From Leisingera sp. NJS204 (GTDB taxonomy: Bacteria; Pseudomonadota; Alphaproteobacteria; Rhodobacterales; Rhodobacteraceae), in NCBI RefSeq assembly GCF_004123675.1, contig NZ_CP035417.1:2409501-2473500 (forward strand): 64,000 nucleotides of DNA, in the 5' to 3' direction. A program made the position numbers and the translations under genes. Under the pieces are notes generated by a model. It ran no database searches. It was not told where the DNA came from and saw only the letters and a program-made list of their open reading frames with translations. Below, one piece after another: positions 33,432-41,883 of this stretch; within the stretch, counting starts at the first letter, position 1, and each line of letters starts with the position of its first letter.

Positions 33432-34751
33432 ATGGACCTGTCCGGACTGAAGACCATACGCATTGCCGCCTGTGACATGAACGGCCAGATGCGCGGTAAG
33501 CGCCTGCCTGCGGGCATGGCCGCCAAGCTTGACAGCGGCGCGGCACGGATGCCGATCTCCACCCTCAATGTCGATCTCTGGGGCCGCGATGTGGAAGACA
33601 ATCCGCTGGTGTTTGAAACCGGTGACGCCGATGGGGTGATGCTGCCGACTGAACGCGGCGCCGTTCCGATGCCCTGGCTCAAAAGCGCCTCGGCGCTGGT
33701 GCCGATGGCGATGTACTGGGAAGATGGCACTGCCTTCCTTGGCGATCCCCGGCATGTGCTGGCTGATGTGCTGTCGCGCTATGCGGCACGCGGCTGGAGC
33801 GTTGTGGCCGCCACTGAGATGGAGTTCAGCCTGCTGGATGACAGCGGCCCCCGCCCTGCCCCGCCAATCGACCCGCAGACCGGCCGTGAGCTGGATCAGC
33901 AGTCGGTGCTGTCGGTGGCAGAGCTGGACGCGTTCGACGACTTCTTCACGGATCTTTATGACGGCGCTGAGGCCATGGGCATACCTGCCCAATCGGCAAT
34001 TTCCGAGGCGGGCCTGGGCCAGTTTGAGATCAACCTGAACCACCAGGAGGCGATGCGGGCTGCAGATGATGCCTGGCTGTTCAAGGCGTTGGTAAAAGGG
34101 CTTGCACGCAAACACGGCTTTGCCGCGACCTTCATGGCAAAGCCTTATGCTGAAGAAGCCGGCAATGGTATGCATGTGCATTTCTCGGTCGAGGATCAGG
34201 ACGGCAGCAACGTCTTTGACGACGGCGGCGAAAAGGGTTCGGACCTGCTGATGCACGCGGTGGCGGGCTGTCTGGCGGCGATGCCCGCCAGCTCGCTGAT
34301 CTTTGCCCCGCACGGTAATTCATATGACCGGCTGGTGCCTGGCGCCCATGCGCCCGTCAGCGCCGCCTGGGCCTACGAGAACCGCACCGCCGCCATCCGC
34401 ATCCCCGGCGGCAGCCACAAGGCACGCCGCATCGAACACCGCGTCGCCGGCGGCGACATCAACCCTTATCTGATGCTCGCAACCGTGCTTGGCTCTGCCC
34501 TGGCCGGGATCGAAGATCAGATGCAGCCGCCCGCTCCGTCCGAGGGCAACATCTACGAGATCCAAGGCCTGCCGCAGCTGGCCGCCGACTGGGAGACCGC
34601 GATCAACTGGTTTGAGACCGACCCGCTGATCGCCCGTGTGCTGCCGGAACTTGCCATCCGGAACCTGGTGATGACCAAACGGCAAGAGCTGATAGGCTTT
34701 GCCGAGCGCCCCCGGGAGAGCCATTGGCTGTCCTGGCTGGAAGCGGTATAG
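33432..34751 (+). CDS. Glutamine synthetase-like gamma-glutamylamine ligase (first copy)
   Basis: A 439-residue member of the glutamine synthetase superfamily, PuuA-type group. These enzymes join glutamate to an amine, using ATP, in place of ammonia. Metal and substrate motifs are AATEMEFSLLDD (about residues 132-143), AGLGQFEINL (about 196-205), HVHFSV (about 249-254) and HKARRIEHRVAGGDINPYL (about 333-351). I chose the ATG at 33432, which has GGAG at 7-nt spacing; the upstream in-frame ATG 4 codons earlier overlaps that site. It is separated by the terminator from the ABC operon and followed by an amidotransferase and a second ligase. Substrate not determined. Confidence 0.9.
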   Translation: MDLSGLKTIRIAACDMNGQMRGKRLPAGMAAKLDSGAARMPISTLNVDLWGRDVEDNPLVFETGDADGVMLPTERGAVPMPWLKSASALVPMAMYWEDGTAFLGDPRHVLADVLSRYAARGWSVVAATEMEFSLLDDSGPRPAPPIDPQTGRELDQQSVLSVAELDAFDDFFTDLYDGAEAMGIPAQSAISEAGLGQFEINLNHQEAMRAADDAWLFKALVKGLARKHGFAATFMAKPYAEEAGNGMHVHFSVEDQDGSNVFDDGGEKGSDLLMHAVAGCLAAMPASSLIFAPHGNSYDRLVPGAHAPVSAAWAYENRTAAIRIPGGSHKARRIEHRVAGGDINPYLMLATVLGSALAGIEDQMQPPAPSEGNIYEIQGLPQLAADWETAINWFETDPLIARVLPELAIRNLVMTKRQELIGFAERPRESHWLSWLEAV

Positions 34752-34790
34752 AGCCGCCTTGCCAGCTTCAGCCCCCTCAGCTAGGCTCAA

Positions 34791-34800
34791 TTTGATCAAA
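34791..34800. promoter_or_regulatory. TTTGATCAAA palindrome, copy 2
   Basis: An identical 10-bp palindrome 11 bp before the amidotransferase start, where binding would cover the ribosome site and promoter. Confidence 0.45.
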
Positions 34801-34811
34801 TCTGGTGACTT

Positions 34812-35492
34812 ATGAAAATCGGTATCCTGCAAACCGGCCACTCCCCCGAAGATCTGTTCGGCCCTTTCGGAGATTACGACGGCATGTTCCGCGATATGCT
34901 GGACGGCAACGGCTTTGAATTTCAAACCTGGGCCGTGGTGGACGGGGTGCTGCCGGACAGCGCCGATGAGGCCGACGCCTGGCTGATCACCGGCTCCAAG
35001 CATGGCGCCTATGAAGACCACGCCTGGATCCCGCCGCTGGAGGATCTGATCCGCGAGATCAACGCCAGGAAACAGCCGCTGGCCGGCATCTGTTTCGGCC
35101 ATCAGATCATTGCCCAAGCGCTTGGCGGCAAGGTCAGGAAGTTCGAGGGCGGCTGGGCCGTGGGCCGTGTCACCTATCAGGTGGACGGCAAGGACCTGAC
35201 CCTCAATGCCTGGCATCAGGATCAGGTGGTGGAACGGCCCCAAGGGGCCCGCGTGCTGGGCGGCAACGGCTTTTGCCAGAACGGTATCCTGGCCTATGGC
35301 GACCACATCATCTCCTGGCAGCCCCACCCCGAATTTCCCAGCGCCTTTGTCGGCGGCCTGATTGAAAAACGCGGCCGCGGCGTGGTGCCGGACGACCTGC
35401 TGGACCGTGCAGCCGCCGAGCTGGACGCCCCCGTGGACAACCAAGAAATCGCAACCCTCCTCGCAGAATTTTACAGGAAAGAGAGGACGTAA
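34812..35492 (+). CDS. Class I glutamine amidotransferase-like protein
   Basis: A 226-residue stand-alone GATase1 protein of the GMP synthase-like subgroup. The nucleophile elbow is GICFGHQIIA with catalytic Cys (about residue 94) and the histidine is in WQPHPEF (about 175). It lacks the gamma-glutamyl-GABA hydrolase features of PuuD that I know, but the same chemistry, hydrolysis of a gamma-glutamyl amide, is plausible between two gamma-glutamyl ligases. The stop overlaps the start of the second ligase (TAATG), so these two are translationally coupled. A TTTGATCAAA palindrome precedes it. Confidence 0.88.
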   Translation: MKIGILQTGHSPEDLFGPFGDYDGMFRDMLDGNGFEFQTWAVVDGVLPDSADEADAWLITGSKHGAYEDHAWIPPLEDLIREINARKQPLAGICFGHQIIAQALGGKVRKFEGGWAVGRVTYQVDGKDLTLNAWHQDQVVERPQGARVLGGNGFCQNGILAYGDHIISWQPHPEFPSAFVGGLIEKRGRGVVPDDLLDRAAAELDAPVDNQEIATLLAEFYRKERT

Positions 35493-36850
35493 TGTCAGCC
35501 TGGCTCGACGCCCTTCCCGAAGCAGCAAAAACCTATCTGGAGGGCCGTCGTCTCGACGAAGTTGAATGCGTTATCTCGGACCTTCCCGGTATCGCCCGTG
35601 GCAAGGCGGTACCGGCATCGAAATTCGCAAAAACCGACTATTTCCACCTGCCCGACAGCATCTTCTACCAGACCATCACCGGCGACTGGGCCGATGCCGC
35701 GGATGAGGACGGCTGGATCGAAAAGGACATGACGCTGAAGCCGGACATGTCCACGGCCACAGCGGCGCCCTGGACCGGCGACTGGACGCTACAGGTGATC
35801 CACGACGCCTATGACCGGCACGACAAACCAATCCCCTACAGCCCGCGCAATGTGCTGAAGCGGGTGGTGCAGCTTTACCACGACAAGGGCTGGAAGCCGG
35901 TAGTGGCGCCGGAAATGGAGTTTTTCCTGGTTGCCCGCAACATTGATCCTGCGCATGAGATCAAGCCGATGATGGGCCGCTCCGGCCGCCCGGCGGCGGC
36001 GCGTCAGGCCTATTCGATGACTGCGGTGGATGAATTCGGTCCGGTGATCGACGATATCTATGATTTCGCCGAGGCCCAGGGTTTTGAAATCGACGGCATC
36101 ACCCAGGAAGGCGGCGCCGGCCAGCTGGAGATCAACCTGCTGCACGGCGACCCGGTCAAACTGGCAGATGAAGTCTTCTACTTCAAACGGCTGATCCGCG
36201 AAGCGGCGCTGCGCCACGACTGTTTTGCCACTTTCATGGCCAAGCCAATCGAAGATGAGCCGGGCTCAGCCATGCACATCCACCATTCGGTTCTGGATAT
36301 GGAAACCGGCGAGAATATCTTTTCCGGCCCGCAGGGCGGTGAGACGGATGCGTTTTACAACTACATCGCAGGCTTCCAGAACCATCTGCCGGCGGGACTG
36401 GCAGTGATGGCGCCTTATGTGAACTCCTACCGCCGTTACGTGAAGGACCACGCCGCCCCGATCAATCTGGAATGGGCGCGCGACAATCGCACCACCGGCA
36501 TCCGGATCCCGCTGTCGGGCCCCGCGGCGCGGCGGGTGGAAAACCGCATCGCCGGTATGGACTGCAATCCGTACCTGGGCATCGCCCTGTCGCTGGCCTG
36601 CGGCTATCTTGGCCTGATCAACGAGGAGCGCCCGCGCAAGCAGTTCAAGGGCGACGCCTATGAGGGCGAAGGCGATATCCCGCAAGTAATGGGTCAGGCG
36701 CTGGATCTTTTTGACGAGGCCACTGAATTGCATGAGGTTCTGGGCCCGGAATTCGCCCGCGTTTACTCCATCGTGAAACGCGCGGAATATGACGAATTCC
36801 TTCAGGTGATCTCCCCCTGGGAGCGCGAGCATCTGCTGATGAACGTGTAA
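35492..36850 (+). CDS. puuA: Glutamine synthetase-like gamma-glutamylamine ligase (second copy)
   Basis: A 452-residue PuuA-type ligase that would attach glutamate to putrescine or a related amine. Motifs: VAPEMEFFLVARN (about residues 144-156), GGAGQLEINLLHGD (about 207-220), HIHHSVLDM (about 261-269), and the ATP/glutamate segment AARRVENRIAGMDCNPYLG (about 345-363). It is a paralogue of the gene at 33432 but not a recent duplicate, since the two differ throughout. Coupled to the amidotransferase upstream; followed by a PuuB-like oxidase after a hairpin. The specific amine is not fixed by sequence. Confidence 0.88.
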   Translation: MSAWLDALPEAAKTYLEGRRLDEVECVISDLPGIARGKAVPASKFAKTDYFHLPDSIFYQTITGDWADAADEDGWIEKDMTLKPDMSTATAAPWTGDWTLQVIHDAYDRHDKPIPYSPRNVLKRVVQLYHDKGWKPVVAPEMEFFLVARNIDPAHEIKPMMGRSGRPAAARQAYSMTAVDEFGPVIDDIYDFAEAQGFEIDGITQEGGAGQLEINLLHGDPVKLADEVFYFKRLIREAALRHDCFATFMAKPIEDEPGSAMHIHHSVLDMETGENIFSGPQGGETDAFYNYIAGFQNHLPAGLAVMAPYVNSYRRYVKDHAAPINLEWARDNRTTGIRIPLSGPAARRVENRIAGMDCNPYLGIALSLACGYLGLINEERPRKQFKGDAYEGEGDIPQVMGQALDLFDEATELHEVLGPEFARVYSIVKRAEYDEFLQVISPWEREHLLMNV

Positions 36851-36856
36851 ACCTCC

Positions 36857-36911
36857 GGCGCTGCGCCCAGGTGCAGCGCCAATGCAATTGAGTATTTTTA
36901 GAAAGATGAAG
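36857..36911 (+). repeat. Hairpin plus intergenic GAGTATTT repeat
   Basis: Stem GGCGCTGC (36857-36864) / GCAGCGCC (36873-36880), then a 24-nt repeat starting TTGAGTATTTTTAGAAAGAT and ending GAAG at 36888-36911. It lies after the second ligase stop, and may act as a partial terminator before the oxidase. Confidence 0.55.
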
Positions 36912-36955
36912 TGCAGGCCGTCCCGGCGGACGACTGCGCCGGAAAGAGGTGTGCT

Positions 36956-38266
36956 ATGGGCATGAACTTGCTCTATTCCAATGACCGGAAGGGCGAATAT
37001 CCAAACAGCTGGTACGCGGTAACAGCCGCGCCTATGGATCGCTTCGCGGCTCTTGATGGCGACGTGACGGCCGATGTCTGCATCGTCGGCGGCGGCTATA
37101 CCGGCCTGTCCGCTGCGCTGCATCTGGCCGAGGCCGGGCAGCGTGTTGTGCTGCTGGAAGCGCACCGCGTGGGCTTTGGTGCCTCGGGCCGCAATGGCGG
37201 CCAGCTTGGCAGCGGCCAGCGGATGGAACAGGACGGCCTGGAAGCGCTGATGGGCAAGGCCGACGCGCTAAAACTCTGGCAGCTGGGTGAAGATGCCAAG
37301 GATCTGGTGAAAGCGTTGATTTCCCGGCACAGCATCGACTGCCATCTGACCCCCGGCATTGCCCATGCCTGTTTCTCCAAAGGCGAAGCAGCCCATGAAC
37401 ACGCCTATGCCGAACATCTGCAAAACCGCTACGGCTACGATCAGATCGAACCGCTGGATGAGGCTGGATTGCACGCCATCTGCCCCTCGCCCGCCTATCA
37501 GGGCGGATCGCTGGACATGGGTGCCGCCCATTTGCACCCGCTGAACTATGCCCTGGGCCTGGCCCGGGCGGCCGCTGATGCGGGGGCGCAGATCTCTGAG
37601 CAAAGCGAGGTTCTGGACATCCAGGAAGGCGCGCAAATCCGGGTGCGGACTGCAAATGGAACGGTTACGGCCGGGCATTTGATCCTCGCCTGCAACGGCT
37701 ATCTGGGCGGGTTGAACCGCCAAGTCGCCGCGCGGGTGATGCCGATCAACAATTTCATCGTTGCCACCGAACCGCTGGAAGAAGACGCGGCCCGGGTGCT
37801 TGCCCAGGACGTCGCCGTTGCGGACACGAAATTCGTGGTGAACTATTTCCGTCTCAGCCATGACAAACGGCTGCTGTTTGGCGGCGGCGAAAGCTATGGC
37901 TACCGGTTTCCCGCCGATATCGAGGCCACGGTGCGCAAACCGATGCAGCAGATCTTCCCGCATACCAAAGATATTCGCGTCGACTACGCCTGGGGCGGAA
38001 CCCTGGGCATCACCATGAAACGGATGCCCTATCTTGCGCGGCTGGCGCCCAATGTGCTGACTGCCTCCGGTTACTCCGGCCATGGTGTCGGCACCGCCAC
38101 CCATGCAGGCCAGCTGATGGCGCAGGCGATCCAGGGACAGGCAGAAGGGTTCGACACCCTGGCCCGCGTCCCTGCCCCGCGTTTCCCGGGCGGACCGCGG
38201 ATGCGCTCGCCGCTCTTGGTGCTGGCAATGACTTGGTTTGCCTTGCGCGACCGGCTGGGGGTCTGA
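36956..38266 (+). CDS. puuB: FAD-dependent gamma-glutamylamine oxidase (PuuB-like)
   Basis: A 436-residue flavoprotein of the DAO family. It has an N-terminal Rossmann motif VCIVGGGYTGLSAALHLAEA (about residues 40-59), then the GFGASGRNGGQ segment (about 76-86) and a C-terminal GYSGHGVGTATHAGQLMA FAD contact. In the Puu pathway this step oxidises gamma-glutamylputrescine to the aldehyde with release of ammonia and H2O2. The neighbouring ligases support this role. The start at 36956 follows AAAGAGG at 7 nt; an ATG two codons on is an alternative. No aldehyde dehydrogenase (PuuC) is seen in the window to complete the route. Confidence 0.9.
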   Translation: MGMNLLYSNDRKGEYPNSWYAVTAAPMDRFAALDGDVTADVCIVGGGYTGLSAALHLAEAGQRVVLLEAHRVGFGASGRNGGQLGSGQRMEQDGLEALMGKADALKLWQLGEDAKDLVKALISRHSIDCHLTPGIAHACFSKGEAAHEHAYAEHLQNRYGYDQIEPLDEAGLHAICPSPAYQGGSLDMGAAHLHPLNYALGLARAAADAGAQISEQSEVLDIQEGAQIRVRTANGTVTAGHLILACNGYLGGLNRQVAARVMPINNFIVATEPLEEDAARVLAQDVAVADTKFVVNYFRLSHDKRLLFGGGESYGYRFPADIEATVRKPMQQIFPHTKDIRVDYAWGGTLGITMKRMPYLARLAPNVLTASGYSGHGVGTATHAGQLMAQAIQGQAEGFDTLARVPAPRFPGGPRMRSPLLVLAMTWFALRDRLGV

Positions 38267-38375
38267 CCCCAGGCCGGTTTCCGCGCAACTCCGCAACATT
38301 TCTGTGAAATTTCGCCTGCGCCTGCATTTTCCGCCGCGTCGCCTCTTGGCATTTCCGGCATCTAGTTTTACATTT

Positions 38376-38394
38376 CCTGAAGCAACAATTCAGG
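38376..38394. promoter_or_regulatory. Small inverted repeat before the DegT gene
   Basis: CCTGAA (38376-38381) and TTCAGG (38389-38394), spacer 7 nt, directly overlapping the ribosome site of the DegT-family gene. It could be an operator or a translational hairpin. Confidence 0.3.
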
Positions 38395-38404
38395 ATTTTG
38401 AAAT

Positions 38405-39610
38405 ATGGCTCTGCCGCCCAACGTTCATGACGCTGAACCCATTCCCGCAGCTGCCCTTGAGGCAATCGAGGCCCTGATGCAGTCGGGCGACCTGTTCCGC
38501 TACACCGCGCCGGAAAACGCTCCGGTCACGCTGCTGGAACAGGAATATGCGGACCTTTTGGGCAGCAAATATGCGCTGGCAGTCTCCTCCTGCTCCGCCG
38601 CCTTGTTCCTGTCACTGAAAGCGCTTGGCCTGCCGCGCGACGCGCGCGTGCTGATCCCCGCTTTCACCTTTGCCGCCGTGCCGTCCTCGGTGGTGCACGC
38701 CGACTGCGTGCCGGTGCTGTGCGAGGTCGGCGGCAACTACCGTATCGACATGGCAGATTTCGAGACCAAGCTGGACAGCGTGCAGGCGGTGATCATCAGC
38801 CACATGCGCGGCCATACCTCCGACATGGATGCGATCATGGCGCTGTGCGATGCCCGCGGCATCCCGGTGGTCGAGGACGCGGCCCATTCGCTGGGCACCA
38901 CCTGGAACGGCCGGAATATCGGCACTATCGGCAAGGTTGGCTGCTTCTCCTTCCAGTCCTACAAGATGGTTAACGCCGGCGAAGGCGGTATCCTGGTCAC
39001 CGATGACGCCGATCTGATTGCCCGCGCCGTGATCATGTCCGGCGCCTATGAACACAATTGGAAAAAGCACAAGGGCCCGCATGGGGAAAACACCCCGGAT
39101 CTGGAGCAGGCCTTTGCCAAGTGGCAGAACCAGCTGCCGCTGTATAACTTGCGGATGAGCAACCTGTCCGCCGTCGTGATCCGCCCGCAGCTGCCGGAAC
39201 TGGCGCGCCGGGTGCGCGACGGGCTGGCCAACCATGACTATGTGGCCGAACGGCTGAATGCCTCCCCTTTCTTTGACGTGCCCGCACCGCTGGCCCCTGA
39301 ACGCCGCGCGCCGGATTCGATCCAGTTCAATCTGGCAGGCCTCAGCGAGGCGCAGACCCGCGCCTTTGCCAGCGCGGCAGAAGCCAAGGGCGTCAAGGTG
39401 CAGGTCTTCGGCCTCTCTACCGACAACGCCCGCGCCTTCTGGAACTGGCAGTTCCTGCGCGATCAGCCCGATCTGCCGCAAACCCGCGCCATGCTGATGA
39501 AGGCTTGCGACGTGCGCTTGCCGGTGCGCCTGACCCATGCCGAACTGGATGTGATTGCAGACATTCTGCTGGCCGCGGCCGAGGAAACGATGGCCAAGGC
39601 TGCCGCCTGA
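38405..39610 (+). CDS. DegT/DnrJ/EryC1/StrS-family PLP aminotransferase
   Basis: A 401-residue fold-type I aminotransferase. The PLP-binding segment is VEDAAHSLGTTWNGRNIG (about residues 156-173) and the Schiff-base lysine is in FQSYKMVNAGEGGIL (about 184-198). The family normally transaminates keto-sugars for antibiotic or surface sugar synthesis. No sugar-nucleotide genes are in the window, so its substrate is unclear; a role in the adjacent amine pathway is possible but would be unusual. The gene has its own promoter region (138 bp) and terminator. Confidence 0.88.
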   Translation: MALPPNVHDAEPIPAAALEAIEALMQSGDLFRYTAPENAPVTLLEQEYADLLGSKYALAVSSCSAALFLSLKALGLPRDARVLIPAFTFAAVPSSVVHADCVPVLCEVGGNYRIDMADFETKLDSVQAVIISHMRGHTSDMDAIMALCDARGIPVVEDAAHSLGTTWNGRNIGTIGKVGCFSFQSYKMVNAGEGGILVTDDADLIARAVIMSGAYEHNWKKHKGPHGENTPDLEQAFAKWQNQLPLYNLRMSNLSAVVIRPQLPELARRVRDGLANHDYVAERLNASPFFDVPAPLAPERRAPDSIQFNLAGLSEAQTRAFASAAEAKGVKVQVFGLSTDNARAFWNWQFLRDQPDLPQTRAMLMKACDVRLPVRLTHAELDVIADILLAAAEETMAKAAA

Positions 39611-39636
39611 AAACTACCAGTGTTTGAACACGCTGC

Positions 39637-39663
39637 AACCCCGGCCCTTGTGCCGGGGTTTTT
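39637..39663 (+). terminator. Rho-independent terminator of the DegT gene
   Basis: A 9-bp stem AACCCCGGC / GCCGGGGTT, loop CCTTGT, followed by TTT, 27 nt past the stop. Confidence 0.85.
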
Positions 39664-39703
39664 CGTGATTGCAATCCAGGGCTGCGCCGTACAGTTTGCC
39701 GCC

Positions 39704-40225
39704 ATGACCCCGCTTCCCGAATTTGAACGGCGCCCGGCCACAGCCCTGGTTGCGATGGCCAATGCGCTCAGCATGGGCGATCCCGTCAGCGAGGACGCGC
39801 TGACGCAAATCATCCGCGCGGTTTCCACCAGCAGCAGTGAACGGGCTGCGCTTTTGGCCGCCATCGGGGCCGCGAACGACCCGGAAACCGGACTTACCGT
39901 GGCGGATCTGCTGACTGCCTTCGCCACCCGGGCCGGAAATGCCGAAGCCCAGGCGCAGGATGCCGATCAGGTGATCGGACAATGGTCGCAACGCCTGGCA
40001 GCCGGCGCGCTTCTGGCCAGCTTCGGCGCCGCCATTGCCGGCACAGTAACGGGCGGGCTGGCCCTTGGCCTGACCCTTTTATCTTTTTCAGGTTTCATCT
40101 TCGCCACCGCATCCCGCCTCGGCGGACGGGCGCGGCGGCGGATCAAAACGCAAGAACGCGAAGCCGCGGAAACACTGGCCCGCCATGTGCTGGAAGCCGC
40201 AAAGAACACGGGCAGTGCAAAGTGA
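39704..40225 (+). CDS. Hypothetical membrane protein
   Basis: A 173-residue protein of unknown function. The first 90 residues are soluble and helical; residues about 98-135 form a hydrophobic pair (LAAGALLASFGAAIAGTVTG and ALGLTLLSFSGFIFATA) that can span the membrane twice, followed by a strongly basic tail (RLGGRARRRIK) then a helix. I took the ATG at 39704, since the frame upstream runs through the terminator. No homologous family comes to mind. Confidence 0.55.
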   Translation: MTPLPEFERRPATALVAMANALSMGDPVSEDALTQIIRAVSTSSSERAALLAAIGAANDPETGLTVADLLTAFATRAGNAEAQAQDADQVIGQWSQRLAAGALLASFGAAIAGTVTGGLALGLTLLSFSGFIFATASRLGGRARRRIKTQEREAAETLARHVLEAAKNTGSAK

Positions 40226-40278
40226 TATGGAAATTTCAGCACTCCATGCCTATATTGGTCGTGAAACCGGAGAACAGC

Positions 40279-40473
40279 ATGTTTGAAGCCATGGGAATGG
40301 AAACAGTCATCGTCAGCGCAATTGCCGGGGCCTGCACCCTGTCTTTTGCTGCAAGCGCCTACCTGTTTCATCGCTCCAAACCGCAGCCGGAAACCGGCGA
40401 TTTGGACGAAATCGTCAGGAATGCGCCGTACCACCGGCTGCACAATGTCCTGAAAATCAAACCCGGCGCCTGA
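40279..40473 (+). CDS. Small single-pass membrane protein
   Basis: A 64-residue protein with one membrane segment (IVSAIAGACTLSFAASAYLF, about residues 10-29) and a charged tail. GGAG precedes the ATG at 40279 at a normal distance. Other in-frame ATGs at 40291 and 40297 are possible. Function unknown. Confidence 0.5.
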   Translation: MFEAMGMETVIVSAIAGACTLSFAASAYLFHRSKPQPETGDLDEIVRNAPYHRLHNVLKIKPGA

Positions 40474-40656
40474 CCGCCGATCCCGGCGTCTGGACCCCGG
40501 CGCAGCGCACGGGCGCTGCAAGTCTTGCGCTGAAACCGCATAAAAACAGAATGACACCGCACCGCGGTGCCACGCCCAACTGTAAGGAACAGTCGCAAAC
40601 TGTTTGCGAACAGGCGGGAGCCCCTGTTGATCAGTCCCCCGCTGCCGCCAATCGCC

Positions 40657-41211
40657 TCACTTCATCCTGGACAGTTTTTCCTGCAGCTCAGCCAGCTGCT
40701 TCTTGATGTCGTCCAGGTCCTCGCCGCCTTCGGATTTCTCTTCCCCGGGTGCGCCGCCGGTCCAGCCGGCCCCGCCAAGGCCGCCGGTCATTGCCTTCAG
40801 AAACGCTTCCTGCTGCGCCTTCATCGCCTCAAACCCCGGCATCTTGGCCATCGGATTCATCGCGCTCATGTTTTCCATCATCTTGGACTGGCTTTCGCGC
40901 AGCATATCAAAGGAAGACTGCAGAAACTGCGGCATTACCCCGCCGCCGGGCACCATGTAACTGCGCACCAGGTCGTTCAGAACATTCACCGGCAGTACAT
41001 TCTCGCCGCGGCTTTCATGCTCTGCAATGATCTGCAGTAGGTACTGCCGTGTCAGGTCATCGCCCGTTTTCAGGTCGACGATCTGCACTTCCCGCCCTTC
41101 CCGGATGAACCCCGCGATATCTTCCAGCGTGACGTAATCGCTGGTCTCGGTGTTATAAAGCCTGCGGCTCGCGTACCGCTTGATCAGCAAGGGTTTGTCC
41201 TGCTCTGCCAT
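40657..41211 (-). CDS. phaR: Polyhydroxyalkanoate synthesis repressor PhaR
   Basis: A 184-residue regulator. The N-terminal PHB/PHA-accumulation DNA-binding domain is clear (IKRYASRRLYNTETSDYVTL, about residues 10-29), followed by the PHB-binding region (LQIIAEHESRGENVLPVNVL, about 58-77) and a C-terminal coiled coil (DIKKQLAELQEKLSRMK). PhaR represses phasin and its own gene when no polymer is present, and leaves DNA when it binds granules. Two CTGC-N3-GCAG sites in the PHA genes 3-5 kb away are its likely targets. Confidence 0.94.
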   Translation of the reverse strand: MAEQDKPLLIKRYASRRLYNTETSDYVTLEDIAGFIREGREVQIVDLKTGDDLTRQYLLQIIAEHESRGENVLPVNVLNDLVRSYMVPGGGVMPQFLQSSFDMLRESQSKMMENMSAMNPMAKMPGFEAMKAQQEAFLKAMTGGLGGAGWTGGAPGEEKSEGGEDLDDIKKQLAELQEKLSRMK

Positions 41212-41400
41212 GTCTTCCCTCCCCGGTCATGACGCATTGCAGCAAAGCCTATGCCAGCGCAGAACAAAAGGGAAGCCTTCGCATGTTTTCCGCAACATTT
41301 GTTCCGGACAGCCCATTTGCACCGCCGTTGCAGCACCTGCAGGTTCAACTGCGGTGATCCACCCGGCGATGCTCTATCACCCGGATGGCGGCGTGTTTTT

Positions 41401-41769
41401 CGCTACTTGGAGGCTGCCCGTCATAGAATACCGTTTGAGATCCGGGGCAGTATCGCAACCCGCTGGCCCTTGGTCGAACGTGCGGATCTTGCCCGCGCCT
41501 ACCGTCTGCTGATGGAGCCCCCCAAGCTAAAAGGCCACTTCAATGCCAGAGCGGAAACCGGCGTGCCAATGGCAAAGATCACCCGCGGGATTGCCCGGCG
41601 CCAGGACCATGACGCCAGCTATGTTGTGCGCAGCCTCAGCCACGTGCAGATCAAATACGGCGATTGGGCCGAGGGGCCGGCATTGGATCAGCAGATGGGG
41701 TCTGCAAAACTGCGCCAAATGACCGGCTGGGAGCCGCAATACACCAGTTTCCGCAATGCGCAGTTTTGA
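41401..41769 (+). pseudogene. C-terminal fragment of an SDR-type epimerase
   Basis: About 120 codons resembling the end of a NAD-dependent epimerase/dehydratase. Landmarks are RWPLVERADLARAYRLLMEP, which matches the usual WPLVHVDDLARAY motif, and the C-terminal MTGWEPQYTSF. The nucleotide-binding N-terminus and catalytic Tyr-Lys are missing and no start codon with a ribosome site is present, so it looks truncated. The region back to the phaR start (41212-41400) has no gene that I recognise. Confidence 0.5.
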
Positions 41770-41883
41770 CCTCAAGGCAGCTTTCCATGAACAAAAATCG
41801 AACATTTTGCAATTGAGGTGCAGAAAACAGGGCATGATGTGATACAATTCAGGCAGAGTCTTTTCGAGTCTGTGGTAGCGGGA

